A stretch of 64,000 nucleotides of DNA from contig CAJQKV010000005.1 of assembly GCA_905479015.1 (NCBI GenBank), positions 1 through 64,000 of the forward strand, given 5' to 3'. Numbering within the stretch: position 1 is the first letter of the stretch; the number at the start of each line of letters is the position of its first letter. Below, piece after piece: positions 45,660-55,961 of this stretch. The notes beneath the pieces were generated by a model that worked only from the letters and a program-made list of their open reading frames with translations, was not told where the DNA came from and ran no database searches. The stretch is from an uncultured Cyclobacteriaceae bacterium (lineage in GTDB: Bacteria > Bacteroidota > Bacteroidia > Cytophagales > Cyclobacteriaceae). Both the position numbers and the translations under genes were made by a program.

Positions 45660-46469
45660 ATGATGGAAATGGTAAAATATATAAGATGGCTTTCGCTGGA
45701 TATTGTCTTGGGTGGGGTCATCTTTCTTAATTTTATAGGAGACCAACTCAAAGTGGAGGTCCCCATCGTGGTTTCACTGGCCCTCTCCTTATGTATTTGG
45801 CTCATTTATACGCTGGACCATCAGCGAGATGTGACCCTTAAATCATATCAAAAGGGTGCGCGACGGATCTTTCATAAAAAAAATCAAAGAGTGATTATTT
45901 TAACGGCACTTTTTATGGGCCTATTGGGTCTGGTGCTGCTCTATTTTTTACCACTTGAATTGGTCCAGTGGGGGTTGCTGGTAGCGCTGGTTTGCTTGAT
46001 ATATATAACACTATCCACAGGGTTATCATCTCTTTTAGTCAAAGAGGTAATGGTTGCACTGCTGTATGGTGGAGGTATATTTTTATTTCCCCTCATTCAA
46101 ATAGATCCCTTAGAGGGAATCCATGGCCTACTTTTCATACAACTCTCATTATTGGCATTTGTCAATATCGTTTTAATCTCTACGTTTGAATTAGAGGAAG
46201 ATCGCTTTAATGGATTTGGGTCTTTGTCTTTGTCGATGGGTAAAAGACGCACGTCCCAATTACTGGGAGGATTACTTATTATTTCAGCACTATCTACTAT
46301 AATTATCGCTTATTATTATCCTTATTTTATGCATTTAGAGATCATATACCTATTTGCTTCTCTACAACTTGCGATCATCTTATTGCGGCCGGCTTGGTTT
46401 GTGTCGGCCGAGCGCTATCGTATTTATGCAGATGCTATATTTTTTTATCCTTTGATTTTTTTATGGTGA
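45660..46469 (+). CDS. Polytopic membrane protein, UbiA-like
   Basis: 269 residues with about eight membrane helices. The loop LIYTLDHQRDVTLK after the second helix and the ELEEDRFNGFGSLSLSMGKRRTSQLLG stretch resemble the two Asp-rich loops of UbiA prenyltransferases, but the canonical NDxxDxxxD is not exact. A prenyltransferase relative acting on a lipid substrate is possible. It overlaps the following methyltransferase gene by 7 bases, suggesting a joint function. Confidence 0.65.
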   Translation: MMEMVKYIRWLSLDIVLGGVIFLNFIGDQLKVEVPIVVSLALSLCIWLIYTLDHQRDVTLKSYQKGARRIFHKKNQRVIILTALFMGLLGLVLLYFLPLELVQWGLLVALVCLIYITLSTGLSSLLVKEVMVALLYGGGIFLFPLIQIDPLEGIHGLLFIQLSLLAFVNIVLISTFELEEDRFNGFGSLSLSMGKRRTSQLLGGLLIISALSTIIIAYYYPYFMHLEIIYLFASLQLAIILLRPAWFVSAERYRIYADAIFFYPLIFLW

Positions 46470-47080
46470 AGGAGAATGATTTTGATGGGATTGCCTGGTG
46501 CTATGACTTTATGGGGAAACTCATTTTTGGAGAAAGACTTTATCAAGCGAGTATCCAGTGGCTGGAGACCCTAAATAAATCAGATACGGTCGTGGTATTA
46601 GGTGGAGGATCTGGTAAGATTTTAAAACAGTTGACGCATGTAAATCGCGTCATATTCATTGAAAAGTCTGCTAAAATGATCAAATTAGCCCAGGCTTCGG
46701 CCCCTGCTAACGTACAGTTTATTTGTGCAGATTTTTTAGAATATGCGTTGGAGGATGAAAGCACTCATATAGTAATATGTCCTTTTTTTCTCGATATATT
46801 CACCCCTTTTCAATTGGGAGAAGTGCTGGATAAAATAGTTAGAATACTTAAACAAAAGGGGACTCTTTTTGTTTCAGACTTTCAGTATACTACCTGGTGG
46901 AGTAAGCAACTCATCAAATTAATGTATGTCTTTTTTGGGATGAGCACACGCATAGCAGCACGTCAACTGGCGCCCTTAAATACATTAATTTTAGCTAAAG
47001 AATTTGAAACCAGTGCACATCTTTTCCGAAAAGATGGGATGATTTTTTCAAAGGGTTATACTAAAATCAATACCGACTAA
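46463..47080 (+). CDS. Class I SAM-dependent methyltransferase
   Basis: 205 residues from the ATG at 46463; the open frame extends farther upstream into the previous gene without a good start. Motif I is VVVLGGGSGKIL, followed by IFIEKSAKMIKLA, ICADFLEY and the late LKQKGTLFVSDF stretch. The substrate is unknown. The tight coupling to a UbiA-like protein would fit quinone or lipid modification, but this is inference. Confidence 0.85.
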   Translation: MVKENDFDGIAWCYDFMGKLIFGERLYQASIQWLETLNKSDTVVVLGGGSGKILKQLTHVNRVIFIEKSAKMIKLAQASAPANVQFICADFLEYALEDESTHIVICPFFLDIFTPFQLGEVLDKIVRILKQKGTLFVSDFQYTTWWSKQLIKLMYVFFGMSTRIAARQLAPLNTLILAKEFETSAHLFRKDGMIFSKGYTKINTD

Positions 47081-47149
47081 ATAGTAATAGTCTTTGTTCC
47101 GAGCAAATGGGGGGTGGTTAAAAATATTATGGCAAGATCAGTTTATGGG

Positions 47150-48343
47150 TTAATCTATTTTTTTTGTCAACCAACATTGGGCCTCGTTTTCTTGATTTCT
47201 AAATCCTAATATAAAATAATTTCCACCATCAGTGAGGCCCCATCGGCTTTTGAGCTCCCCAGCGGAGAGGGGATAATTTTTTGTGATGACGTTGGCTTTT
47301 CCAGCGGGGAGTAATTTTTTAATGTTTTTTTTATTTAGGGGACCGATTACTTCAAATTGCCTACCAGGGAATTCTTTTAATTTCTCCTCTGAGGTAAAAA
47401 AATGGGTGTTAATAGCAATTTTGGAAAGGCCATAGTGATGCCCTATAGTTTTGAAAAGACCTGCTTTTAATATGGAAGTATTGGGATCTAAAATAATATT
47501 CTTCGGCATGCAGTATTCAATACTCAGGCTTTTTTCTTCAGTAAGATTTCCTTGTAGGGGTGGATGAAGACTGTCTAGATTAACACAATATAGCGTGGGG
47601 GGGGTGTAACTTTCATTGTTGAGTATGAAGACGATCTCTTTACATTCGTTGCGGACACTGATGATGTGTATTTCAGCCACGGACCCAAGGTCTAGGAGGC
47701 CCTTTGAAAGGTCAATCATGGGGGAAGCTTTGATCATGATTGATTGTGATTTTTTTCTTAACTCGGAGAGTAAAGGCTTAATATTAGGGGTACAATCGTC
47801 AAATTGGAATATTTTTTTTTGATCAATGTTTCGTCGTGCTGGATCAAGGTATATAACGTCTGAAGCTTTTATTTGAGCTAAAGCTTCTTTGGCAGACTGA
47901 TGTTGAATGTTGATGTGACCCGGCCCTAAAAGTTCTTGATTTACCGAAAATCGGTGACATAAATCTTTATTTTGCTCAACGTAATATGAGGTATCAAAAT
48001 GTATGGCAAGGGCCATACAGTCAATACCCATGCCACCGGTAAGGTCATAAAGAACGCTGCCCTTAACCAATCGCCCTTTATGCTGAGCGGTTATGGTAGA
48101 GGAGGACTGCTCAACCGATAAGGGGGGTGGGTAATAAATATTTGGTGTTTGGTACCAAAGTGGAAGTTTAGTTTTGCATTTTTTACGAGCGACGAGTTGA
48201 GCTATTATTTCTTTTTTCCAGGCTTGAATAAGCTTTGGTGGATTGAGCAATAAAGTATTGATGTCGGCATATTCATGATCACGTATAAACTGTTGAATTT
48301 CATTCTTGATTAAAAAGTCATAAAATTCACCGTTAAGGGACAT
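47150..48343 (-). CDS. PG_1098-type class I methyltransferase with THUMP-like domain
   Basis: 397 residues. An N-terminal helical part is followed by the methyltransferase motif LYDLTGGMGIDCMALA and the DVIYLDPARRN motif, then a C-terminal THUMP-like region ending SRWGLTDGGNYFILGFRN. This arrangement matches the Bacteroidota family known from the PG_1098 structure, probably an RNA methyltransferase. It begins 1 base after the asd stop on the same strand, so it shares that transcript. Confidence 0.85.
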   Translation of the reverse strand: MSLNGEFYDFLIKNEIQQFIRDHEYADINTLLLNPPKLIQAWKKEIIAQLVARKKCKTKLPLWYQTPNIYYPPPLSVEQSSSTITAQHKGRLVKGSVLYDLTGGMGIDCMALAIHFDTSYYVEQNKDLCHRFSVNQELLGPGHINIQHQSAKEALAQIKASDVIYLDPARRNIDQKKIFQFDDCTPNIKPLLSELRKKSQSIMIKASPMIDLSKGLLDLGSVAEIHIISVRNECKEIVFILNNESYTPPTLYCVNLDSLHPPLQGNLTEEKSLSIEYCMPKNIILDPNTSILKAGLFKTIGHHYGLSKIAINTHFFTSEEKLKEFPGRQFEVIGPLNKKNIKKLLPAGKANVITKNYPLSAGELKSRWGLTDGGNYFILGFRNQENEAQCWLTKKID

Positions 48344-48344
48344 G

Positions 48345-49337
48345 CTATATCAGTTGATGGGCCACAATATATTCGGCAATTTGCAAAGCATTTGTGGCGG
48401 CACCTTTTCTTAAATTGTCTGCAACAATCCACATATTGAGGCTATTTTTCTGGCTCTCGTCTCTACGAATTCTACCAATGAAAACCTCATCTTTTTGATA
48501 GGCACTGATGGGCATGGGATAGAGGTTATTTTTGGGGTCATCCGCTACAATACAACCAGGCGTTTGGGCAATGAGTTCGCGGACTTTGGCGAGTTCAAAA
48601 TCTTTTTCGAATTCAATATTGACGGATTCAGAATGCCCCCCTATGGTAGGTATGCGCACACAGGTAGCGGTTACTTGAATCTGATCATCATTCATGATTT
48701 TTTTAGTCTCGAGGGTCATTTTCATTTCCTCTTTGGTATAACCATTAGCTTGGAACCTATCGATGTGGGGCAATACATTTTTATCTATAGTGTACGGGTA
48801 TACCATTCTAGGGTTTTTGACACCTGCCCGTTCATCTTCCATTTGATCCACAGCTGCCTTACCTGTACCTGTAATAGATTGATAGGTACTTACGACAATA
48901 CGTTTGATACGATAATGTTCATGTAAATACAATAAAGGCAAAACCATTTGAATGGTCGAGCAATTGGGATTTGCGATGATTTTATCTTTTGCAGTAAGGA
49001 CATGTCCATTGACCTCGGGAACCACTAATTTTTTTGTTGGGTCCATTCTCCAAGCGGAGGAATTATCAATAACTACGGTACCAATTTCAGCAAATTTTGG
49101 GGCCCATTCTAGAGAAGTCTCTCCCCCTGCAGAAAAAATAGCTATTTCAGGTTTCAATGCGATGGCATCTTCCATACCGATGATGCGATAGGATTGGCCT
49201 TTACACTGAACCATTTTACCCATAGATTTAGGGGAGGCCACAGGAATTAAATCATGAAATGGGAAATTTCTCATTTCAAGTAAGCGTAAAACCTCCTGCC
49301 CAACCAACCCAGAGGCACCTATAACTGCAATTTTCAT
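48345..49337 (-). CDS. asd: Aspartate-semialdehyde dehydrogenase
   Basis: 330 residues. The nucleotide-binding motif GASGLVGQEVLRLLE (7-21), catalytic Cys126 in NPNCSTIQ, and the active-site His in RIPTIGGHSESVNIEF are intact. It reduces aspartyl phosphate in the pathway to Lys, Met, Thr and diaminopimelate, and so also serves peptidoglycan synthesis. Confidence 0.97.
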   Translation of the reverse strand: MKIAVIGASGLVGQEVLRLLEMRNFPFHDLIPVASPKSMGKMVQCKGQSYRIIGMEDAIALKPEIAIFSAGGETSLEWAPKFAEIGTVVIDNSSAWRMDPTKKLVVPEVNGHVLTAKDKIIANPNCSTIQMVLPLLYLHEHYRIKRIVVSTYQSITGTGKAAVDQMEDERAGVKNPRMVYPYTIDKNVLPHIDRFQANGYTKEEMKMTLETKKIMNDDQIQVTATCVRIPTIGGHSESVNIEFEKDFELAKVRELIAQTPGCIVADDPKNNLYPMPISAYQKDEVFIGRIRRDESQKNSLNMWIVADNLRKGAATNALQIAEYIVAHQLI

Positions 49338-49870
49338 ATAATTTTATTAATGACTTGGTAACTTATTTTTAAATTTATCTTATTGTTTCTTTGAATTTGA
49401 TGGGGGTGTAATTCTTATGAAAAGATAAAATTAAGAATTCAAATTTAGCTATTTTTTCTTTAGCTGCAATCAAACGTAACTTTTGGGATCACAGAAAGCG
49501 GTCTTTAGGGCAAAAATTAAAATGGTCATTATAACATTTAATTTTTTTGACCTTTCCGATAGAAAAAATAGGCAGCCATTGACCTGCCAACTCATATTGT
49601 TTTTATGAGGATTTTTAAAATAGTGAATTCCAATCTAGCAGCAGATGCGGGAGCATGGAATTTTGAGTAGAGGTGCTTTCTTAAAGAGATGCACAAAGGT
49701 CGCGAGAGTGGGGTAGATGAATGTTCTATTGGTTGCGAGGGCGGTTTATTCAATTGAAACATCTCTAGCCCATTTCAAGTTAAAAATAATCAGGTTCATT
49801 CACTTCTTTTTTTAAGCCAAGTAGGCTTTTTCTAACTTATGCCTGCTAAAAATAATAAAATGATCTTTTT
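49338..49870. other. 533-base intergenic region without a recognised gene
   Basis: This gap separates the divergent asd and lamin-tail genes. It holds the second copy of a short repeat (49521-49556). A small hairpin AAGCC/GGCTT followed by T's (49814-49830) has no gene in front of it to end. I found no tRNA, no open frame with family resemblance and no clear -33/-7 pair. Confidence 0.5.
49521..49556. repeat. Short intergenic repeat, copy 2
   Basis: Matches 16678-16715 (30 of 36 aligned bases, one 2-base gap), sharing AATGG at one end, ACATTT and AATTTTT in the middle and TGACCTTTC at the other end. Confidence 0.4.
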
Positions 49871-52800
49871 ATGAAAGATTTGATTGGGATACTCATGATG
49901 TTTTGGATCTTCACAATTAAGGCACAAATCATCAATGATTTTGAGGGTGGGGATTTGTCAATGGATTCCTTATGGACCGCTTCCAATGAATCTGGTAGGG
50001 GAATGGATTTTGTAATTACTGATGGCGAACTTAATTCGGATGGGCCTTCCGGTTCGGGCACTTTGTTCATTGCCACCGAGCTCGCCATCTCATCGCAGCC
50101 TATGGAATTGAGTTGGGAGTTTTATGTACGTTATGAAAGTCCACCTAGTGGGAGTAATTATGTGAAGGTTTTTTTACTCAGCGATCGCGTGGATCTCAAT
50201 GATGATCCCAAGGGGTATTATTTACAAATGGGAGAATCTGGATCCAATGATGGAATTGATTTATACCATACTTCCTCCAACATCCCCCTGATCAGTGATC
50301 CGATGAACGGCATTGCTGAGGGCATAGATGTACATATTCAGGTATTTAGGAGCTCAATTGGGGAATGGACACTGAAGACCCACTCCTCTGAACCATCAGA
50401 TACGACCCTCTTGGGAACCGCCTTAGATACCCGTCCGATTTCAAGTGGATACTTCGGCTTTTTGGTGCGGCATTCCAGTTCGCGTAGACAAGCTTTTTTC
50501 TTTGATGAGGTCGCGGTGAAGGCAGATCAAATCCCTGATTTGATGGCCCCTGATGTACTAGATATTGCCGTGATATCAGAAGTTGAAATCAGGATTATTT
50601 TTAATGAACCGCTGCTCGGGGACGCGCTGAAAGTAAGTAATTTTTCTTTATTTCCTAAGGTTGAGGTGGTTCAAGTATTGCTTTTACCTGAGGGATCAAG
50701 TGTACAATTATTGACAGATACCTTGATGGTGGGGATGACTTATGCATTGGAGATTGTAGAGGTATTAGATACGGCCTTAAATGGTTTTTCGACGGATGAA
50801 AAACTAGATTTTGAGGCCATTATTTATAAGGTGCCAAAGTTTAGGGATGTACAGATCAATGAGTTATTGACCGATCCGAATCCCATGTCTGGGATGCCCA
50901 ATGCAGAGTTTGTAGAGCTATGGAATACCTCTCATTATTATGTAGCTATGGAAGGGTGGCGCCTTGCAGATGACCGGGCTTTTTCATCTGAAATGCCCGC
51001 TTTTGCTTTGGCACCGAATCAATATTTGATTTTGACTAAGTCAAGTTCGCAAGGACTTTTTGAGCCTTTTGGAGCCACCTTGGGCCTCTCAAATTTCCCT
51101 AATTTCAATGCAAGTTCACCTGATAAAGTAGGGCTTTTGAATCAATCAAATGAGTTGATAGATAGTCTAGTGTATACTCAATCGCCCAGAGAAGGGATTA
51201 CTTTAGAACAGATTAACCCCAATTTATTGTGTGCTGGGGAAGCTAATTTTTCAGCGGCTATAGACCCATTAGGCGGTACGCCAGGCTTCGAAAACTCACA
51301 AGTAAGCTATGCACTCGATCTTTTACCTCCTCGGTTAATCGACTTACATATTTTGAATGCCGATACATTTTTTTTGACTTTTGACGAATCCGTTGATGCT
51401 AAAATAATTTCTCAATCCTTAAATGTTGGACCCTTAACGGCAACTGTGGTAGGGATGAATACACAACGACAGCTTACGATCCAATTATCTAGTGCGTTGA
51501 CTTCGGGTCAGTCCTATGCACTTAGTAATTTACTGATTCAGGACTGTGCGGGGAATACAACTCAAGTAGAGGCTACTTTTTATTTCGACAACCTCCCCCC
51601 AAAACTGATAGGATGGGATCTCTATGCAAATGACGTATTGGGTCTTATCTTCGATGAGCCTTTGGAAGCTGCACCAGCTAATTTTGAGTCCAATTTTTGG
51701 CTATCTTCTTTTGGACCACCCCAGCGCGCAATGAGACAAGACTCGGCCTTAAATAAAGTTTACTTGAATTTCGGGGCACCAATGGAAATCAATAGGAGCT
51801 ATCAATTGCGGACTTTAGGACTTGCGGACACCTTAGAAAATCAACAAATTGGGGATTCTATTTCTTTTGTTTTCGAGCAGTCGATTGAAGCGATAAAAGT
51901 AATCAATGAATCATTGATTGTGATTGAATTCAATAAGGCACCGACACCTATGACGGCACTTAACCCACAAAATTACACGATCGACCCATTGGGTCAACCC
52001 AAAGAGGTATTTCAATCTGGATCAGACCCGTACAGCTATCGTTTGATTATGGATCAAGTCGTTCGCCAGAACAAAGCATACGATGCGATCATCAGAAATA
52101 TGGAGTCCAAAGAAGGACACCTACTACCGACGCCTAAGATATCTTTTAATTGGGATACGCAGGGCCCAGAAGTAGTAGCTATTGATGTGGTGTCTGAAAA
52201 AACAATCCATGTACATTTTAGTGAGATGATTGACCCAGGTACGGCGGTCAATTCAAATAATTATTTAGTTGATAATGCGTTTTATCCATACCAAGTCATC
52301 CTCTTAGATGATACCACGGTTTTGCTAGAATTTTCAGAATCTTTTATCTCAGAGCAGAAATTAATTTTGGAGGTAAATCACATTCAGGATTTATCAAAGA
52401 ACTCCATGAAGCTGCAGTATGTTGGCTTTTTTTACGATAAAACGGCCCCTTTTCTTAGGGAAGTACTTCCTTATCGACCCAGCATATTATCACTGTGGTC
52501 ATCTGAAAAAATCATTTGGGAAGAACAACCAATACATCTTTATGATTTGACGGGTGCCTTTATTGATTCTATTTCCATTCACGGTCCCGATTCTCTAGAG
52601 ATCAGGCTTCATTATGAGGCCTTACCTAATGAAGTTATTGATGAACTCTACTTATCCTCTTGGTGTGATTTCTGGGATAATTGCAGAAGTATCCGTAGGG
52701 GAATCACTATAGATTCGTTGATCATATCTGAAGTATATGCTCAAAATGACAGTACCCTTGGACTGGTGTTTTCGATGGCGGTCGAATCAACAGGGGTTTC

Positions 52801-55800
52801 AATAGAGGATATTTTTGTAGATCAAAAAAAGCCGATGGACTATCGTTGGATCAATACGCATGAAGTGCTTCTTGATTTGGGGAATGTAATGGAAGCAGGG
52901 AGAAATTACGACATAAGGGTTACCCTTACGGATTCAGTTGATAGGATACTATTGAGTGCTCAGTATCTCCATGTTCATGATTTAGAAAAATGGGAAATTC
53001 TAGATTCTGTGACCTTAAAATTGACATTTGAGCTTCCTTTGGAAACAAAATCTGTACCTATAGTTTATTTAGGTCTAGATGAGCCGGTGTACTCTTTGGT
53101 GAAAAATAAAAGGGAGTTGTGGGCTATTTTTCAAAAAAGTATTCCTCAAAATGAGTATCTCCCCTTAGGCTGGATTCAATTAAAAGACTTATACGGACAG
53201 TCGCGACCCGATCATCAGCTCAAAATCATCCGAGATACCGAAGGGCCAGCTATTCAATCCATTCAAAGTCAAACGGGGAGTATTGATCTACAATTTAATG
53301 AGGCTATATCACATCATTCAATGATCCAAAATGCCCAATTTGAAATTTCAGAAGGTGGTATTGTGGAGGAAGTACACCTCGTTCAAGGGGCCCTTAGATT
53401 AACGCATCCCCAACTCATTGCAGGTAAAACTTACCAACTTATCGCACAAGGCGTAGTAGATTCTTTGGGGAATGAAATGCTTAGAGATTCGCTTTTTTTT
53501 GAATATTGCCCACCAAAAATACCAGCACCGGGAGAAATAATCATTACCGAAATCATGTTCGATCCCACGCCATCTAATGGTCTTGAAGAAGTCGAGTATG
53601 TCGAACTGTACAATGCCTCGCCTTACGACTTTGAGCTTTCAACGTTGCGGTTGGCAGATTCAAAGACAGATCACCATTTGCCGGTCGGGGGCTTTAGTTC
53701 GGGGGCTTATTTGACCCTCGCCTCGGGACCCATAGGCTCGGATACTTCCGTTTATTGGTTTTCGGAATTTCCCTCTTTGAATAACGAAGGAGAAACCTTG
53801 TACCTCATTTCTATTGATGGGGATACCATAGATTTTGTTGCCTATACGCCAGAATCATATATTGATTTAGGAAAAAAAGAGGGAGGTTACAGTATTGAAA
53901 AATTAGAACTATTGGATACTTGTATTACTTGGCTTTGGCATGCATCCTTAGCCGATACCGGGGGTACTCCAGGTAGACGCAACAGTGTCAATGATCTACG
54001 AGAAGATGCGCTACCACCTCATTTAATTAAACAGGAAAAGCTAAGCCCTAATCTTCTGGAATTAACTTATGATGAGGCCATAAATACAGCTGTTGTAAAG
54101 GTAATTCAAAAAGCTAATAATAGAGAATTAACGGTTTCAAGTGAAAATGATAAGTTATGGATTCAATTGGATTCTTTGCCCTTTGGATATCATCATGAAA
54201 TCATTGTAAAAGGGATTAAAGGTTGTTGGGGTAACTTAACCGATCCAGATACACTTGTGCTTCCAAAAGGAGCGATGCCAATCTTTGGGGATATTGTGAT
54301 TACCGAAATTATGTATGATCCTACACCAAGCCAAGGGTTGCCAGAAGAAGAATATATTGAATTGTTTAATACTACTGAATTATTAATCGACTTAAATGAG
54401 GTTGAGCTCATTTATAAAGGGGACAGTATCCGTTTGAGTGGAGAAATATCAGTGGGATCTTATCTAGTTTTGAGTCCATCAGCAGCTGCTTTTGAACTAG
54501 AAAACATTATAGAAACGAATTTTAAATCACTGGATAACAAAGAAGGTCTATTACTTTTATCAAAGGGGAGTAATCTTATTTCTCGCCTTTCTTATACTTC
54601 TGATTGGCATAGATTGCCCACTACATCAAGTGGTGGGCTTGCGCTTGAGAGCATAGATCCTCATAAGTTTTGTGATGGAGGGTTCAATTGGTCTTCAAGT
54701 AAGGATGTAAGCGGAGGAACACCCGGTCGTCCAAATACGATATTTGGGAGCAGAACAGATGATCAGCCACCTGCTTTGGTTTCGGTGAGGGCCACAGCCA
54801 TTGACTCGGTTTTTATTTCTTTTGATGAAACGATCATGGATCCATTTCAAGTCCAAGTCCAATTGATACCGGATAAAAAGAGGGATACCCTTATTTATGA
54901 TGTGCATCGTCCTGCAGAGTTGATCCTGATCTTATCAGATACACTTTTCATCAATGAATCAATGTCTATTCAATTATTTGGAGTATCGGATTGTTATCAA
55001 AATAAAGATGACCTTACTTCCCGATTTGTGTTACCCCAACCTGTGTCGAACGGATTGATCATCAATGAAATTTTGTACGATCCTGTTCCGGGTGGGGTAG
55101 ATTTTTTAGAACTTTACAATCATACGGGCAGGTACATGTCACTCAATGGATTGCGTATCGGTAATGGTGATGAGGAGGTCATGCTGCCTGTTGGAACCAT
55201 AATAGGACCATTTGCCTATATTTTACTCACACCTGACACCTTAAAACATCTTTTAGAATTTCCTCAAACACCTTTGAATACGTTACTTGAATTTGCCTTA
55301 CCCTCCATGCCTAATGAAGGGGGAATGCTTTTTTTACGGCGGGATACTTTGATCGATGTAATGAATTACGAAGATGGGATGCATTCTTCTTTACTGGCCA
55401 GTACCGAGGGGATCTCTTTAGAACGTTTGACACCTGAAATGTCAGGAACACTTTTGGGAAATTGGCATTCTGCTGCCAGTACTTCGGATTTTGCTACGCC
55501 AGGCTATCAAAACAGTCAGTTCAGAGATTCTTCTATGGGCTCCTTTGTATTGCGCGTAGCGCCTAAAGTTTTTGTCCCAGGATCGAGTACAACGGCCTAT
55601 GCTTCGTTTGGTAGTATTTTCTATCAAATGAATCTTTCGGGGACTTATGGAAATATGATGATCTATGATCATCGTGGCAGATTGATCAAACAATTACTTC
55701 AAAACAGTTCATTAGACCGTGCTGGAGTGGTGATTTGGGATGGTACAGATGTTGATAGCCAGCGGGTGCAAGTGGGGAGTTATTTGATTGTGCTAGAAAC

Positions 55801-55864
55801 CTATGGACCCCAGCAATCTCGGCAGATACATTACCAAACCATTGTTGTGGGTTTCCACCCTTGA
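49871..55864 (+). CDS. Giant exported protein with four lamin-tail domains and Ig-like repeats
   Basis: 1997 residues. A signal peptide (LIGILMMFWIFTIKAQ) is followed by a concanavalin-like region (about 20-220). Four lamin-tail domains can be seen by their openings: QINELLTDPNPMSG (~330), IITEIMFDPTPSNG (~1225), VITEIMYDPTPSQG (~1475) and LIINEILYDPVPGG (~1730). Between them run SbsA/Big_5-like Ig modules with repeated DxxPPxL and ITFDE/LTFDE-type strands. The C-terminus (MMIYDHRGRLIKQLL...GSYLIVLETY) looks like a FlgD/gliding-associated Ig domain and not a classical T9SS sorting domain with a PNP motif. It is probably a surface or extracellular structural protein. No enzyme domain was recognised. 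Confidence 0.85.
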   Translation: MKDLIGILMMFWIFTIKAQIINDFEGGDLSMDSLWTASNESGRGMDFVITDGELNSDGPSGSGTLFIATELAISSQPMELSWEFYVRYESPPSGSNYVKVFLLSDRVDLNDDPKGYYLQMGESGSNDGIDLYHTSSNIPLISDPMNGIAEGIDVHIQVFRSSIGEWTLKTHSSEPSDTTLLGTALDTRPISSGYFGFLVRHSSSRRQAFFFDEVAVKADQIPDLMAPDVLDIAVISEVEIRIIFNEPLLGDALKVSNFSLFPKVEVVQVLLLPEGSSVQLLTDTLMVGMTYALEIVEVLDTALNGFSTDEKLDFEAIIYKVPKFRDVQINELLTDPNPMSGMPNAEFVELWNTSHYYVAMEGWRLADDRAFSSEMPAFALAPNQYLILTKSSSQGLFEPFGATLGLSNFPNFNASSPDKVGLLNQSNELIDSLVYTQSPREGITLEQINPNLLCAGEANFSAAIDPLGGTPGFENSQVSYALDLLPPRLIDLHILNADTFFLTFDESVDAKIISQSLNVGPLTATVVGMNTQRQLTIQLSSALTSGQSYALSNLLIQDCAGNTTQVEATFYFDNLPPKLIGWDLYANDVLGLIFDEPLEAAPANFESNFWLSSFGPPQRAMRQDSALNKVYLNFGAPMEINRSYQLRTLGLADTLENQQIGDSISFVFEQSIEAIKVINESLIVIEFNKAPTPMTALNPQNYTIDPLGQPKEVFQSGSDPYSYRLIMDQVVRQNKAYDAIIRNMESKEGHLLPTPKISFNWDTQGPEVVAIDVVSEKTIHVHFSEMIDPGTAVNSNNYLVDNAFYPYQVILLDDTTVLLEFSESFISEQKLILEVNHIQDLSKNSMKLQYVGFFYDKTAPFLREVLPYRPSILSLWSSEKIIWEEQPIHLYDLTGAFIDSISIHGPDSLEIRLHYEALPNEVIDELYLSSWCDFWDNCRSIRRGITIDSLIISEVYAQNDSTLGLVFSMAVESTGVSIEDIFVDQKKPMDYRWINTHEVLLDLGNVMEAGRNYDIRVTLTDSVDRILLSAQYLHVHDLEKWEILDSVTLKLTFELPLETKSVPIVYLGLDEPVYSLVKNKRELWAIFQKSIPQNEYLPLGWIQLKDLYGQSRPDHQLKIIRDTEGPAIQSIQSQTGSIDLQFNEAISHHSMIQNAQFEISEGGIVEEVHLVQGALRLTHPQLIAGKTYQLIAQGVVDSLGNEMLRDSLFFEYCPPKIPAPGEIIITEIMFDPTPSNGLEEVEYVELYNASPYDFELSTLRLADSKTDHHLPVGGFSSGAYLTLASGPIGSDTSVYWFSEFPSLNNEGETLYLISIDGDTIDFVAYTPESYIDLGKKEGGYSIEKLELLDTCITWLWHASLADTGGTPGRRNSVNDLREDALPPHLIKQEKLSPNLLELTYDEAINTAVVKVIQKANNRELTVSSENDKLWIQLDSLPFGYHHEIIVKGIKGCWGNLTDPDTLVLPKGAMPIFGDIVITEIMYDPTPSQGLPEEEYIELFNTTELLIDLNEVELIYKGDSIRLSGEISVGSYLVLSPSAAAFELENIIETNFKSLDNKEGLLLLSKGSNLISRLSYTSDWHRLPTTSSGGLALESIDPHKFCDGGFNWSSSKDVSGGTPGRPNTIFGSRTDDQPPALVSVRATAIDSVFISFDETIMDPFQVQVQLIPDKKRDTLIYDVHRPAELILILSDTLFINESMSIQLFGVSDCYQNKDDLTSRFVLPQPVSNGLIINEILYDPVPGGVDFLELYNHTGRYMSLNGLRIGNGDEEVMLPVGTIIGPFAYILLTPDTLKHLLEFPQTPLNTLLEFALPSMPNEGGMLFLRRDTLIDVMNYEDGMHSSLLASTEGISLERLTPEMSGTLLGNWHSAASTSDFATPGYQNSQFRDSSMGSFVLRVAPKVFVPGSSTTAYASFGSIFYQMNLSGTYGNMMIYDHRGRLIKQLLQNSSLDRAGVVIWDGTDVDSQRVQVGSYLIVLETYGPQQSRQIHYQTIVVGFHP

Positions 55865-55961
55865 TTAAATAAATACTTTTATAAAAATAAATTCCACATT
55901 TTCAATAAATTCTCCCAAAAGAGTTCGAAATTTAAGGATTGACTGAAACCATACCCATACA

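Noticed and set aside
49814-49830. AAGCC/GGCTT hairpin with T's considered as a terminator
   Set aside because: No gene ends in front of it on either strand within a sensible distance, and the stem is only 5 bp.
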